From the NCBI RefSeq assembly GCF_933775445.1, contig NC_065872.1:5518001-5582000 (forward strand): a stretch of 64,000 bases of DNA, in the 5' to 3' direction. Made by a program: the position numbers and the translations under genes. Each line of letters opens with the position of its first letter. Position 1 is the stretch's first letter. Under the pieces are notes generated by a model. That model was not told the DNA's origin and ran no database searches. It saw only the letters and a list, made by a program, of their open reading frames with translations. The DNA is from Argentina anserina. Taxonomy: Eukaryota > Streptophyta > Magnoliopsida > Rosales > Rosaceae. Shown here one piece after another: positions 1 to 10,580 of this stretch.

Positions 1-588
1 ACCGACCATCACACAATTAATGCTCTAATTGTTATAATCAATACTAGAGGCTTTACAAAGAAAGAGTTCATTTGGCTCACATAGGAAAATGCTTGTATAT
101 GTACAATCTCCTCCCATGGTGATCGCAACTGAGGTTCAATGTAGAGCCACTGCCTGTCTGCCTCCATTGCATGAAATTTTAGTTCATCGATCTTGCACAG
201 AAGAAAAATGAAATGTTGTAAGATAATATGCAGTGGAAAACATATACTTTTAGGGCCACATACCAAGAGTTGGGTACCGTGTACGGAGGGCAATATTTGG
301 GCCTGAGTGATGGAGGCCCACCATTTGAGCTTACCTATGCCTTCCCCAGTTCCCTCGCTCTTTTTTTTTTCTCAAAACCCCCGACTCCTTCAATCACATC
401 ATTGGGCGGAAAATACAGGATATCTCATTCTCCGATTAGGCAGCCGTCGGGGAGGCCGAAAAGGGAAATTAAGGAGATATAGGTCGTTCAGGTTGAAATT
501 AATTAGTACTGCATGTACTAATTAATGAATCAAACATTTGATGATCTCAAGGGGAGGAAAATTTATTTGGTTCCCAAATTTTCAACAT

Positions 589-610
589 GGGGGGGGGGGG
601 GGGGGGGGGG
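589..610. repeat. 22-base G homopolymer
   Basis: An uninterrupted run of 22 G on the plus strand in otherwise AT-rich DNA. Such a tract can form a G-quadruplex and is very error-prone in sequencing, so its exact length is uncertain. The open frame that spans it, reading poly-glycine, is a by-product. Confidence 0.9.
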
Positions 611-2753
611 TGACGATTGTTTTGGATGTCCATTGATATGTTCAAGAGTCTACAATTCTACATCAGAAGATCGAGCTGGAAGGTTGTGGCAAACGCATAA
701 AGAAGTAACAAAAGAAAATTCTGTAGCTCCGGTAACCTTAAGTCTTCTATAAATTGTCGGTAAGTACATCTATCTCAATCATATATAATCTCCAGTTTGC
801 TGCCATTTCCAACTTGTTTTCCATGACTTCAACCTGCTTATACTTTGGGGGAAGTCAAATTAGGGCACCTAGCTACGATGTATATCCATAAACTTCTTTC
901 TAATACCTGGCTTGATCTCTCCTAGTATTTGTATGCTCTTATATATATCATCTAGTTTAATCAAATCATTATAAATTATATATTACTGTGTATGTATATC
1001 TTCGTGAGAAAAATAAGATCAACCTATGCTTATAAATAATTTCTCCCTTACATATAATATCCATTAATAAATATCTCAGGCTGTGGTCACACATATGTAT
1101 AAAATTTTGAAAGCAAAAGCGATATCATATATGAAAAGCTTGAAGTTCTTGCTTGATCATCTTATAGATAGAGGGTAAGAATTTATATATAACAACATTC
1201 TCCAATTAACAAAGACATTACTTTTGAGTACGTATATCAAATACATGAAAAGTATACATGCAGTTAACGTCATATTATCATAGACACTCATAATTTGTGG
1301 GGTATATGATTGGGGTTTAACTCATGAACTTGTTACGAGAGCTAAATCCGAGGGATCGAGCTTCTCATAATCTTGTATTCCGGTGTGTCAGTTCAGTGAG
1401 ACCTGCACACAACAAGTCAAAGTCAAAAGACCAGCGGTGCGCCGGCTTTTGACCCTCCGAAGCTTAAGTTAATATCCAGTGTGGAATAAATTCGAGAGTT
1501 AAGGACTTATGAATACGTTACCTCTTTTAAGTGGTTTGGGCAACCTATTTATAGGTGCACTGGGGATTGTGTTTAGCCCTTCCCTCGATGTGAGAACGTG
1601 TGCCAGTACATTGTATCTATCTCTAAAGGCGAACCACCGTGGGTGGCGTTAACAGCAATACCCAAGCAAGCAGATGGACATGTCAGACCGGCATGTCTGC
1701 CTGCTGGGTCTTCCAGATCTCCGGTCACCGGTTCGATGACCGAAAGAGGAGGAGATTAAGTCGGAGATCACCTCATTCAAGGGTAACGTTAACAGAACTC
1801 ATGGAAGTTTATGCAGGCCTCATTTGCTATAACCCCTAAGCTTTTACATCTCATATGATCGATTTATATAATTGTGAATAATGAAAGGAATATGAGATCT
1901 GCATAATGGAATGATCTTCTGTTTTGACTGTATGTAGGTTTAGGATGTGTATGGAATCTACATATGCATAATTGAACCAATCATACGAGTACTTTATGAT
2001 TTTAGGTAACCAGAAATTATATATTAATCTCTCTAATTTGGCGTACTTAGACCTTAATTACTAAGCTACAACTATTGGCAAGCGGATATATGTGAGTTCA
2101 GACACGTAGAATAGAGATTATAAATTCACCAAAGTCATACTTCACGAGAAATCCAAGAGGCTGCAGGAGGCCGGTCGGCATCCATCTTGGACTGAACAAT
2201 GAAACTGTAATTAAGCATATGGTCTTAATTAGTACAAGACTGAGATATAATTATCTTAGGGTTTAAGTATATGGTTATGTAATGCACGTACGTACGTCAT
2301 GCAGACCTAGACCAACGGTTTTGACGTGAATCATCACTTAGAGATATATGCTTAATTAGTCCACAGCCCACAGGAATCGAAGATTGGAATAAATCACAAA
2401 TCGGTTAGCGACAACCCCTTGATCTCCAGATGGAAATAACAGATCGATCAACAGGAACAAGTCTACACTTCACCCGTAATCATAACTAAATGATAAGTGA
2501 TAGTGTTGACGTATGAGGCACCAGAATACGTATCCAAAATTATTTATCTATTTTCCCATTGCTTACTTAACTTGCTGAATCAAGCGAACCTTGACAAATA
2601 CATGCTGACATGCACGTACAGGCGGTACAGCTGCACTATATTGAGTGTACACACAAAATTAAGCGAGCGGTAATAATGCTTCTTTGATCTATATCACTCA
2701 TTTACGCTGATTATATTTCTTAAATTTCATTGTACGTGTTAAGACTTAAGAGT

Positions 2754-2803
2754 AAGGACAACGCTTCTTCTTCTTTTTTTTGACAACAAGGACAACGCTT
2801 CTT
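2754..2803 (-). repeat. A-tailed micro-insertion flanked by 16-bp direct repeats
   Basis: AAGGACAACGCTTCTT occurs at 2,754-2,769 and again at 2,788-2,803. The 18 bp between them read, on the minus strand, GTTGTC followed by an A tract. This looks like a target-site duplication around an extremely 5'-truncated retroposed tail. Two further cases with the same architecture lie at 12,031-12,082 and 46,688-46,736. Confidence 0.55.
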
Positions 2804-2985
2804 GATCGATCAAACTTTAAGAAGTTGTATATACAGAGGAAACACCGAATGAATTCGACTCTGTTACAGTAAAACCAAGTTGTTGAGTTTCATAACCAAC
2901 AAAACACAAATAACAAGTTAAAAGTCTAATAACACATTCTTAATATCACCATCGACTACACCAGTTACACTTTTAAGAGACGAAC

Positions 2986-4722
2986 TCAGTTGGTTCCAAT
3001 GATGTTGTCCCACACATTCTTGTGAATGTGCATGACATCAAAGCTGTATCTAACTTTAATTAATTTCTAATAAGGAAGCCTCCAAAATATGCACTCGTAA
3101 TTCTAACATACTATGGTCTTCGGATTATAAGGAGTCTTGAAGGTATCATGTAAGCTAAGCGTCGGGTACTCGTGACTATTGATTTTTGCCAAAATTTTCT
3201 CCCCGGACAAAGAACGGGGTCTTGGCCTATGCTCACTAAACCCATTGAATGCCTGACCAGCGGACCACAAAGGGTGGTTTTGGGGTAGCCATTTGCGGTG
3301 ACCCTCGTATGCCATCCTCCCACATATGTGAACTGAGCTAACATCATCCAAACAAATAGGACACGCCTTGTACCCATGGGTCGGTGACCCTGCCAACATC
3401 CCTAAACCTGGAAAGTCACTAATGGTCCACAAAACTTCTGCTCTCATCATGAAAATAGATTGGTCATGCCTATCAACAGTAAGAACTCAAGTTTCCCATA
3501 ACTTTAGAAGCTCGTTGACCAATGGCTCCATGAACACACTAAGACATTTTCCAGGTGACTTTGGACCAGGGATCAATAGAGTCAACATGTTATATTCCTT
3601 CTTCATACACATTGATGGAGGCAAATTATACGGCATCACAACAACATGCCATGTGCTATGTAAAGTACCCATTGTTCCAAAAGGATTGAAACCGTCGGTT
3701 GCTAGTCCGAGTTGCACGTTTCTCACGTCGTTGGCAAAATCAGGAAATGTTCTGTCGAAATGTAGCCATGCCTCCCCATCTGCGGGGTGTTTCAGCCAGT
3801 CATTATCTACATTCCTCTCTCCATGCCACCGCATTGCTTTTGCAGTGTTTGTCGACATGTACAGACGCTTCAACCTAGGAGTCAAAGGGAAGTAGCAGAG
3901 GACTTTCCTGGCAATCTTGTTGTTCCGTCTACCTTCACGTGACATTCATCTTGAAGTGTGGCATATGGAACACTCGTCATATTCATCATAGTTTTTATAA
4001 AACAACACACAATTATACTCACATGCATCAATAGTCTCATAACCCAAACCAATGTCCCTACAAATATTTTCCATCCTTCTAAAATCAAGAGGATAATTGT
4101 GTTCATGAGGAGGCAAGCCTCTAATATAATTACAAAGGTCGTGAACACTTTTATCAGACCATCCATTTTCCACTTTCATTTTCATTGCATTTAAGACTGC
4201 ACCCAAAACAGTCTCAGTACTCCCAGGATACAACGGGGTATGTGCTTCTTTTTAAAGTCTGTCATACTTCTGGTAATCATCATCTACAACATCCTCAAAA
4301 GTAAGGTCACCATTATTACTGGGGTCATCACCGAAAGCTTGTTCGTATCCAGCATAATAAGGAAAAACATCATGTAAAATGTCCATAGTGGGATTCATGG
4401 ACGAACCGATACCACTGCTAGAAGATGCCCTTTGCTCTAGGATTTGTCTTCGAAGCTCATCAATTCTCGATTCATTTGATACTTCACCGTGTCTATCCCA
4501 TACTGTATAATTAGGCGACATACCGAAATGAGACAAGTGTGCACACATGGTTAGTACATCAACCGGATCTTGATTGTTATGACAAACGGTGCACGGGCAA
4601 CTATGGAACATCTTCCCATTAGCAGTATCCCTAACCCAGTTCACAAAGTTATGGATCCTCTCAAGGTACTTTGGGTGACTGCCGCAGTAATGCATCCAAC
4701 TCTTGTCCATTTTTCCTGTCAT
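2986..4722 (-). pseudogene. TNP2-like CACTA transposase, frameshifted and truncated
   Basis: The first frame (4,722-4,252) starts MTGKMDKSWMHY and holds the transposase-associated domain, with the KSWM motif and a C-P-C-x-x-C metal-binding-like pattern. It runs on to an acidic DVVDDD tail. The transposase core then continues in other frames: 4,233-3,946, 3,945-3,487 (PLTPRLKRLY, NPFGTM, LPPSMCMKKEYNML) and 3,450-3,103 (MLAGSPTHGYKACP, RKWLP), as in Tnp2 (DUF/Transposase_21) proteins. A last piece at about 3,050-2,989 reads SFDVMHIHKNVWDNIIGT, the conserved DVMHIEKN motif, and ends in a stop at 2,986-2,988. Frameshifts, stops and the missing C-terminal part make it non-functional. Confidence 0.85.
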
Positions 4723-5739
4723 AACATAAATAATAAAAACACACTAAGTTAGAAAACAATACAATACACAAAATATTTATTCATGTTCATCTTCACCTTA
4801 TGCCTCCGGTTAGGGTCCTATCCCATTCAGGAGAACACTTCCTTTATTAAGCTTCTTGCATTCATCGGTTTCGCTCTCGGTTTTGGGAAAATTTCGACAG
4901 CATATCCGTACAGTTCCCCAAGTGCACAAAAATCTAAACCTAGTTTGCACTCATGGAACATTATAGGGAAATCCTGCCGAAATATATACCCAAGATCGAA
5001 AACAAAACCACATGAAGTGCAAACTTGCTCAACAAAGTCATGTTCTCCCAAACTGTCCAAAAATGGGACAATTCAAGGATCAAATGTCGCACAAGTGATT
5101 CTCGAACGAGATTTCTAAGCTAAAAGCAAACTAGTGAATTATTGTGAGAGTTGATGCACTCACACACACATTCATCTAGTTAATAAATACATACAAAAAT
5201 AAAAATTGAAAACAAAAACACATGAAAACCAAATGGTATTCACATTAACACATAAATCAACACTAATTGAATCTAAAAACAATTAAGAAATCCAACACTA
5301 AATCTAATTAACTAAATTCATAATCATAGACAAAATTAATCATACTCAAAACACCAAACTTGGAGTAATCATTTATAAACCCACTTCCAACACTAAATCC
5401 AACATATATGTATGAACCAAACACTAATTTTAACACAAATTGAGTGACTTATTTACACTAAAGCTAATACAAAATCAGAAAATGCTTTCTACAATGAACA
5501 TCTAGTTTACTTAAATTTTCCAAACACAAAATTCAACCTTTAATAAACATCAAATATGGTAAAAAGGATGGAGAAAGATATAGATTTCATACTAACCTGA
5601 CTCAATTCAATGAGAGAAGAGAGGAGAACAAGCTTTCAACTCCTAAATCGAAATTTTCTCCCTGTGAACAGTATATCACAGTTGCAGTTTTGGTTTGAGT
5701 TTTTCTTTAAAGACCCGTCTCTAAAGTAGAAAAAAGACT

Positions 5740-5960
5740 TAAGCGACGAAACTATTTTTTCGTCGCCTAGGTCCTCTTACGCGACTATATATATATTGGT
5801 CGCCTAAGTTAATCACAGACGACAAAAAAATAGTTTCGTCGCCTAAAACCATCTTACGCGACGACAAGTTTAACTTATGTGACAATGATGTAGTGCGTCG
5901 CGTAAGAATATCGTAAGCGACAAACATGGTTGAGTTGGTCGCGTAAGTTTCAAGATGGCG
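5740..5960. repeat. CACTA subterminal repeat cluster
   Basis: About eight copies of CGTCGCCTAA / TTACGCGAC-like units in alternating orientation lie within 220 bp next to the CACTA terminus. In this superfamily such clusters are binding sites for the element's own DNA-binding protein. Confidence 0.65.
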
Positions 5961-5965
5961 TAGTG

Positions 5966-6682
5966 ATAAACCAAGATGAGAACAAAAATGTGCCTCGATC
6001 ACATCATTGGATATTACTCATATTAGCATTAGATCCTTTGCTCATTTGCAAAGGTTACCAGTATGATCAACATTTGAGGTGACTCCAAAGCCACAGAATA
6101 AGCCGTTGCGAGATTCTTGGGATTATAGAGGCTTTTGACTTTTGAGGGTAGAAGATGCTTCTACACAAAATCTTCTTCTTTAATTTGCTATTTCTTCCAC
6201 TAATTTGTGGCCGTGAGATCTTGCTTTTATTTCCTTTTATGACTGTAAATTTTGGGTTCGTCTGCTGCACACCAAGATCAGATGGTGGAAAGAGAGAGAA
6301 GATGTTAATACACGTAGTGGTAGTGAGAATGTATACAACTACTGTATGGCATAATAACAATGCACCCTAGAATTTTCCGTAAATTTTGTAGTGGTGCTCA
6401 ATTATCTGACGCGACACCGTGATTGAAATTTGAAAACACTGTTATTACTGATTGACATAGTCAGCAACTCGGCATGGAATTGTTATCTTTTTCTTTTGAA
6501 TCTGATCTGCTGACTAGACGACAAGTCTTCCACTTTGTTTGCAATGGAATAAGAACATGGTGGCATCCAGTCTTGATTGTACTTACTAGATATTGGCAAC
6601 TGGATGATATAGTCCATTGCTCTCCCAAGTCTCACTAATCTCGATACTAAATCACTAATTTGTTAGTGATTTCCATAATACC
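5966..6682. other. Intergenic, no gene recognised
   Basis: Only short frames without recognisable similarity. No RNA gene, inverted repeat or other structure was seen. Confidence 0.5.
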
Positions 6683-7060
6683 AAATGATAAATAGGAGCA
6701 TAATTTCCACCGTCATAGGTTTTATATGATTAAAGAAAGAATAAACGCGATGAAGCGTTATAAAATATTGAAATTTTATGTACATGAATAATAAGATGAT
6801 ATCTTGAGTTGTTGTAAAAATGATAAATATGAGCATAATTTCGACCGGTCACAAGTTTTATATGATTAAAATAAAAAATAAATGCGATGAAGCGTTATAA
6901 AATATGGTGATGCTATTTACACACACTCACATAATTTTTCTAAAAGACTATGTCACCAATACTATTTTATGTGAAATTGGGTGTGTTAATAACATCACCC
7001 ATAAAATATTGAAATGTTATGTACGCGAGTGATGAGATGATATCTTGAGTTGTTGTAAAA
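6683..7060. repeat. Tandem duplication, unit about 135 bp, second copy interrupted
   Basis: Copy 1 (6,683-6,817) and copy 2 (6,818-7,060) share the same order of words: GATAAATA.GAGCATAATTTC, TTTTATATGATTAAA, GCGATGAAGCGTTATAAAAT, and GATGATATCTTGAGTTGTTG. Copy 2 is longer because a 96-bp MITE plus an 8-bp duplication has been inserted; copy 1 preserves the empty site. Confidence 0.85.
6905..7000. mobile_element. 96-bp MITE with 8-bp target duplication
   Basis: The termini read TGGTGATG... and ...CATCACCC, and the imperfect inverted repeat continues for about 20 bp. ATAAAATA flanks it on both sides (6,897-6,904 and 7,001-7,008). The paralogous site in the neighbouring tandem copy shows a single ATAAAATA, so the insertion boundaries are demonstrated directly. 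An 8-bp duplication fits the hAT superfamily; there is no coding capacity. Confidence 0.8.
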
Positions 7061-7061
7061 T

Positions 7062-8084
7062 GGCATAAATGTCGATTTACACCTTTAATTTAACTGAAAT
7101 TGTCAATTTGCACCCTGAATTTGCATTTGAGTCAATTTACCTCCTAAACTTGGTAAAAATTGTCGATTTACACCCCGAACTTGTATTTGAGTCAATTTAC
7201 CTCCTAAATTTGGTACAAATTGCCGATTTGCACCCTATCTGTTAACTTTAACTGTTTCTATCTAATTTTGTGTCACATGTCATACACATGAGGTGTAATG
7301 TTGTCATTTTCTATTTATATTTTTCTTAAAAATAAATAAAAATATTCTTTAAATTGAGGATTATTTTGTTAATCAAATTATTTATTTACATCTTTTTTTC
7401 TACCTACTTAACCCTACTTTGAATTATATATTCAATATACCCACCCATTCAAATATAGTGTGTTGTGTATAAATATTTTTTTATATGTACACATTGTTGG
7501 AGGATGAACAAAATGAGAATAATAACGACATAATAGAACAGAACGTAACCGTTTATTGATTGATAATGATGCCAATATATAGGCATTACATAACCACAAT
7601 CAGTAGGATTCGGAGTCCTAATCTATTACAGAGATGCGAATTTATCTCTAACAGAAAACCTAATAAGGCTAACACACACAATGGTAGAATAGTAATTCTC
7701 TCGGAACACACATTTATTTTTAATTTTTAATGTATTTATTTATTTATATTTTTTCTAATATCTTTTAACATACCATATCACATAAAATAATAAATATATA
7801 AATCAATAACATGTTTCGAAAAAACAAACATTGTAGCAATTTTACCTTTTAAGTAATTTTATTAATTTATTTCATTATTCAATATGAATAAATATATAAT
7901 GACAATACTACCCCTTAAATGCATGACATGTGACTTAAAATTGGATTGAAAACATTAAATTTGACGGATATGGTGCAAATCGGCAATTTTTACTAAGTTT
8001 AGGAGGTAGATTGACTTAAATGCAAATTCGGGGTGCAAATTGACAATTTCAGTCAAATTTGGAGTGTAAATCAGTATTTATGCC
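7062..8084. mobile_element. Non-autonomous Mutator-like element, long imperfect TIRs
   Basis: The left arm (7,062 to about 7,240) and right arm (about 7,965-8,084) are inverted copies. GGCATAAATGTCGATTTACA on the left corresponds to TGTAAATCAGTATTTATGCC on the right, followed inward by matching CAATTTGCACCC and ACCTCCTAAA words. The left arm holds about 2.5 tandem units of roughly 68 bp. The flanks are TTGTAAAAT (7,053-7,061) and TTGTAAAAG (8,085-8,093), an 8-of-9 match consistent with the 9-bp duplication of Mutator elements. No transposase is encoded. Confidence 0.7.
7495..7708. mobile_element. Solo LTR nested in the Mutator-like element
   Basis: The 214-bp segment starts TGTTGGAGG and ends GGAACA, so it has TG...CA termini. 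It is flanked by the perfect 5-bp duplication CACAT (7,490-7,494 and 7,709-7,713). There is no internal retroelement sequence, so it is most simply a solo LTR left by recombination. It inserted after its host element. Confidence 0.75.
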
Positions 8085-8343
8085 TTGTAAAAGTCACGCT
8101 TATACGTATAACATGTGTTGAGTTGCCGTTTCTATTTCGTAACATATATTTAAGATCGAATTCAAATGTGGTCGACCTCGCAATAATGCATAATTCGACC
8201 GACTTTATGAACTAATTGTTAGCATTTATGGTTTACCTCCCTAGAAAAACAAGCATCAAAAGGACACCAAGGCCACATTGGATAAGCATTTCCTTAGCTT
8301 GACCCGAGCCCGACCGACTCAGATAACCCGGGCTCTCTTGACC

Positions 8344-8350
8344 TATAAAT
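8344..8350 (+). promoter_or_regulatory. TATA box of the J-domain gene
   Basis: TATAAAT lies 49 bp before the ATG at 8,399, in a spacing that would give a short 5' UTR. Confidence 0.55.
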
Positions 8351-8398
8351 CCAAATACCACTCTTTTTCTATCTCAATCTCACACAAAACCACATACC

Positions 8399-8869
8399 AT
8401 GCTCTCTGCTTCTTCTTCTTCGACGACCTCGACAGTCTTCACCGCTCCTTTCTTCTCCGCTACGCCCGCCCCCAAACCCCTGTCACGCGTCCGCTTCCAG
8501 CCCGCTCGAGCCTTCTCCACCGGCGCCTGCGCTTCGGAAGAGACCGCCGCGGCGTCGTTTCTGGTCTCACCTCCTCACCAGACCTCGCTCTACGACGTAC
8601 TCGGCATCCCCTCTGCTGCCACATATCACGAGATCAAAACGGCATACCGTCGGCTCGCGAGGGTCTGCCACCCCGACGTGGCGGCGATGGGGCAGGAAGG
8701 CTCGTCGGCCGACGAATTCATGAGGATCCACGAAGCCTACTCCACGCTCTCCGACCCGGCAAAGCGCGCCGAGTACGATCAGAAGATATTCCGGCGGATC
8801 AGGCCGTTGTCGGCGGATTATTCCGGGTACTTCACCGGCCGGAACTGGGAGACCGATCAGTGCTGGTAG
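8399..8869 (+). CDS. J11: Chloroplast J-domain (DnaJ) co-chaperone, J11 type
   Basis: A single-exon gene for a 156-residue protein. Residues 1-45 are rich in Ser, Thr and Ala, with Arg but few acidic residues, typical of a plastid transit peptide. A complete J domain follows at about 63-130: SLYDVLGI, helix II with YRRLARVC, the invariant HPD at 91-93, then FMRIHEAYSTLSDPAKRAEYD. There is no Gly/Phe region, zinc-finger or C-terminal substrate domain, so this is a class III (type C) J protein. Length and layout match Arabidopsis chloroplast DnaJ 11. J proteins stimulate Hsp70 ATPase; the plastid stroma is inferred. The coding sequence is GC-rich compared with its surroundings. A longer overlapping frame starting at 8,278 is a shadow. 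Confidence 0.9.
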   Translation: MLSASSSSTTSTVFTAPFFSATPAPKPLSRVRFQPARAFSTGACASEETAAASFLVSPPHQTSLYDVLGIPSAATYHEIKTAYRRLARVCHPDVAAMGQEGSSADEFMRIHEAYSTLSDPAKRAEYDQKIFRRIRPLSADYSGYFTGRNWETDQCW

Positions 8870-10333
8870 CAGAGTTGACTCGCCTGGTAACGTAACGTAG
8901 CTAATATTCATATTACTACGACTAATCAAAGATTTTGTAAATATTTTAGAAGTAAATTAGCGCAACACAGACTGCAATCAGAGCCGTTGAATATTTGATG
9001 ATGGTCTCGGGTGTTGCCGGAGATGTTATTGTGGGTGACAAAACATTACTGTAATTTTGCCGGAGTAGCGCCAAAATACCAAAAAAGAATATGAAAAAAA
9101 GAAGCAGAAATTGTGTATTACTGTAATTTAGTAATGTTGTGTATAACTAGGGAGGCAAGTCAGGCAACAACCATTTTTTCTTTCTTTCTTGTGAAATTCA
9201 GGTTTATTGTGAAGTTTATATTTGATGATACTATAATACATGTGATTGGGGCTCAATCACTTGAAATTATGCTTCAATTCTTGGCTTTATTAGTTTTGCA
9301 TTGGCCCATGAATTGTATCAACGTAAATTTTTAAAGACGAATGTCCATTTAGTACTAATTTGGCCCCCTTTTTTTCTCATTTCAATGACACATTTTAAAA
9401 TTTGCTCATTTCAACACAAAGTTACCTACAATTTATCCAAATCAACACATTTCCTCTAAATATATACATTTTAGGACCATTTTACTCATACCTATTGAAT
9501 AGAGAGGCTTTGACAGCCACAGAGTTTCAAGAATCTATTGCTTTATTAATACTTAGTAACTCGTAATTAATTTCAAATCACCATTGGTCGAAATCAAAAA
9601 TCTAGTCACCGGACGTCGGAATTGCAAATCTAATCACTTATATAACTGGCAAGAAATTACTAACTCACAATAATAAAACTATTAACTCTCAATAATCATG
9701 TTACTTACCCTCAATAAACGCTATTGACCCCAATAATCATGTTACTGATGTTACTAACCCCCAGAAATGTAGTGAAGATTATCACATACCTATCTCCAAC
9801 TAGCTTAGTGAAAATCTCATCATCTCTATCAACTAACATCCCCAATTCTTCACATACCTACCTCTGCACGAACAAACTTGTGCGCCTCAGAGCCAAGACT
9901 ACATTGTTATCCTTGAGAGACCTTTTCCACTAAGATGTATGATTGCACCTCTTCAAGACACTGAAATCAAAAAACACAAACTAACTCTCATCACAACTCG
10001 ACAATCGATGATGCAATCGAAAGCAATCAGGAGCATAATTTCCACAAATTAATGCACATATTTTGTGGAAACCAGATCAAGAAGAAATCAGTAACTAATT
10101 CAAATTGACTTCTACTTCCTCATCAGTAGAACCACAAATTGGATTTGTATTGTGAAGCTCCGACTCCATCTTCATCGAGATCGAGCAGCTCCGCCATCGC
10201 CGTGGTTTGTGTTATGGCGTTGAGTCGGTAAGGAATTTGATGTGGCAGTCAGGATCTATGGGGCGGTGGGTGGTTGGTTTCTGGACCTAAGTTTCTTGGT
10301 CGGAGGCTACAAGGTCTGGAGAGAGGGGGTGAA
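8870..10333. other. Intergenic with a possible diverged Mutator-like element
   Basis: No gene is recognised. CTCATTTCAA-type words near 9,380-9,420 and their reverse complements near 10,630-10,700 suggest diverged inverted arms of an old Mutator-like element. The repeated word AATAATCATGTTACT at about 9,690-9,750 forms a short tandem array. Both observations are by eye and weak. Confidence 0.3.
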
Positions 10334-10580
10334 AGCATCTCCAACAGACTAGCTATCTTGAAAAAAATTGGCTTTTAAACAAAGTTTATGATAATTTTTT
10401 ACCTCGATCAGACTAGTTATTTAAAAATTATATTTAGTTTTAGCTAAAAATTCTAGTCAAATATAGCTAGGGAGGAAAAAGAAAATAGCTTTAGCTAAAC
10501 TATATTTATGTGTTGAAAATTAAATGCTACTTTTAGCTATTTTTAACTATATATATATAGCTAACATTGTTAGAGATGCT
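10334..10580. mobile_element. MITE of about 247 bp
   Basis: It begins AGCATCTCCAACAGACTAGC and ends, read from the other side, AGCATCTCTAACAATGTTAGC, giving an imperfect terminal inverted repeat of about 22 bp around an AT-rich core with further TAGCTAT inverted words. The GAGCATCTCCAACA terminus is common among plant MITEs. The target duplication was not resolved, so no superfamily is assigned. Confidence 0.6.

Larger units (their letters stand above)
1..2985. other. Intergenic, no gene recognised
   Basis: AT-rich non-coding DNA with no open frame that resembles a known protein. The stretch from about 1,320 to 1,640 has higher GC, a TATTTATA-like box near 1,548 and the look of an LTR or leader fragment of an old retroelement, but no TG...CA ends or target duplication could be fixed. 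A G homopolymer and a short A-tailed insertion within it are listed separately. Confidence 0.5.
2986..5965 (-). mobile_element. Decayed CACTA (En/Spm) DNA transposon, right terminus present
   Basis: The right end is GGCGTAGTG at 5,957-5,965, i.e. CACTACGCC read inward, the terminal signature of CACTA elements. The last 220 bp are packed with copies of a GTCGC / TTACGCGAC motif in both orientations, as expected for transposase-binding subterminal repeats. A broken TNP2-type transposase reads leftward from this end. No matching CACTA left terminus was found, so the left limit given here is only the end of recognisable coding sequence and the element is probably truncated. Confidence 0.75.

Noticed and set aside
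3368..3895. A 175-codon plus-strand frame
   Set aside because: Antisense of the TNP2 transposase remnant, where conserved motifs are on the minus strand.
8278..8895. A 205-codon plus-strand frame overlapping the J-domain gene
   Set aside because: It is out of frame with the J domain, starts before the TATA box and reflects high GC content.
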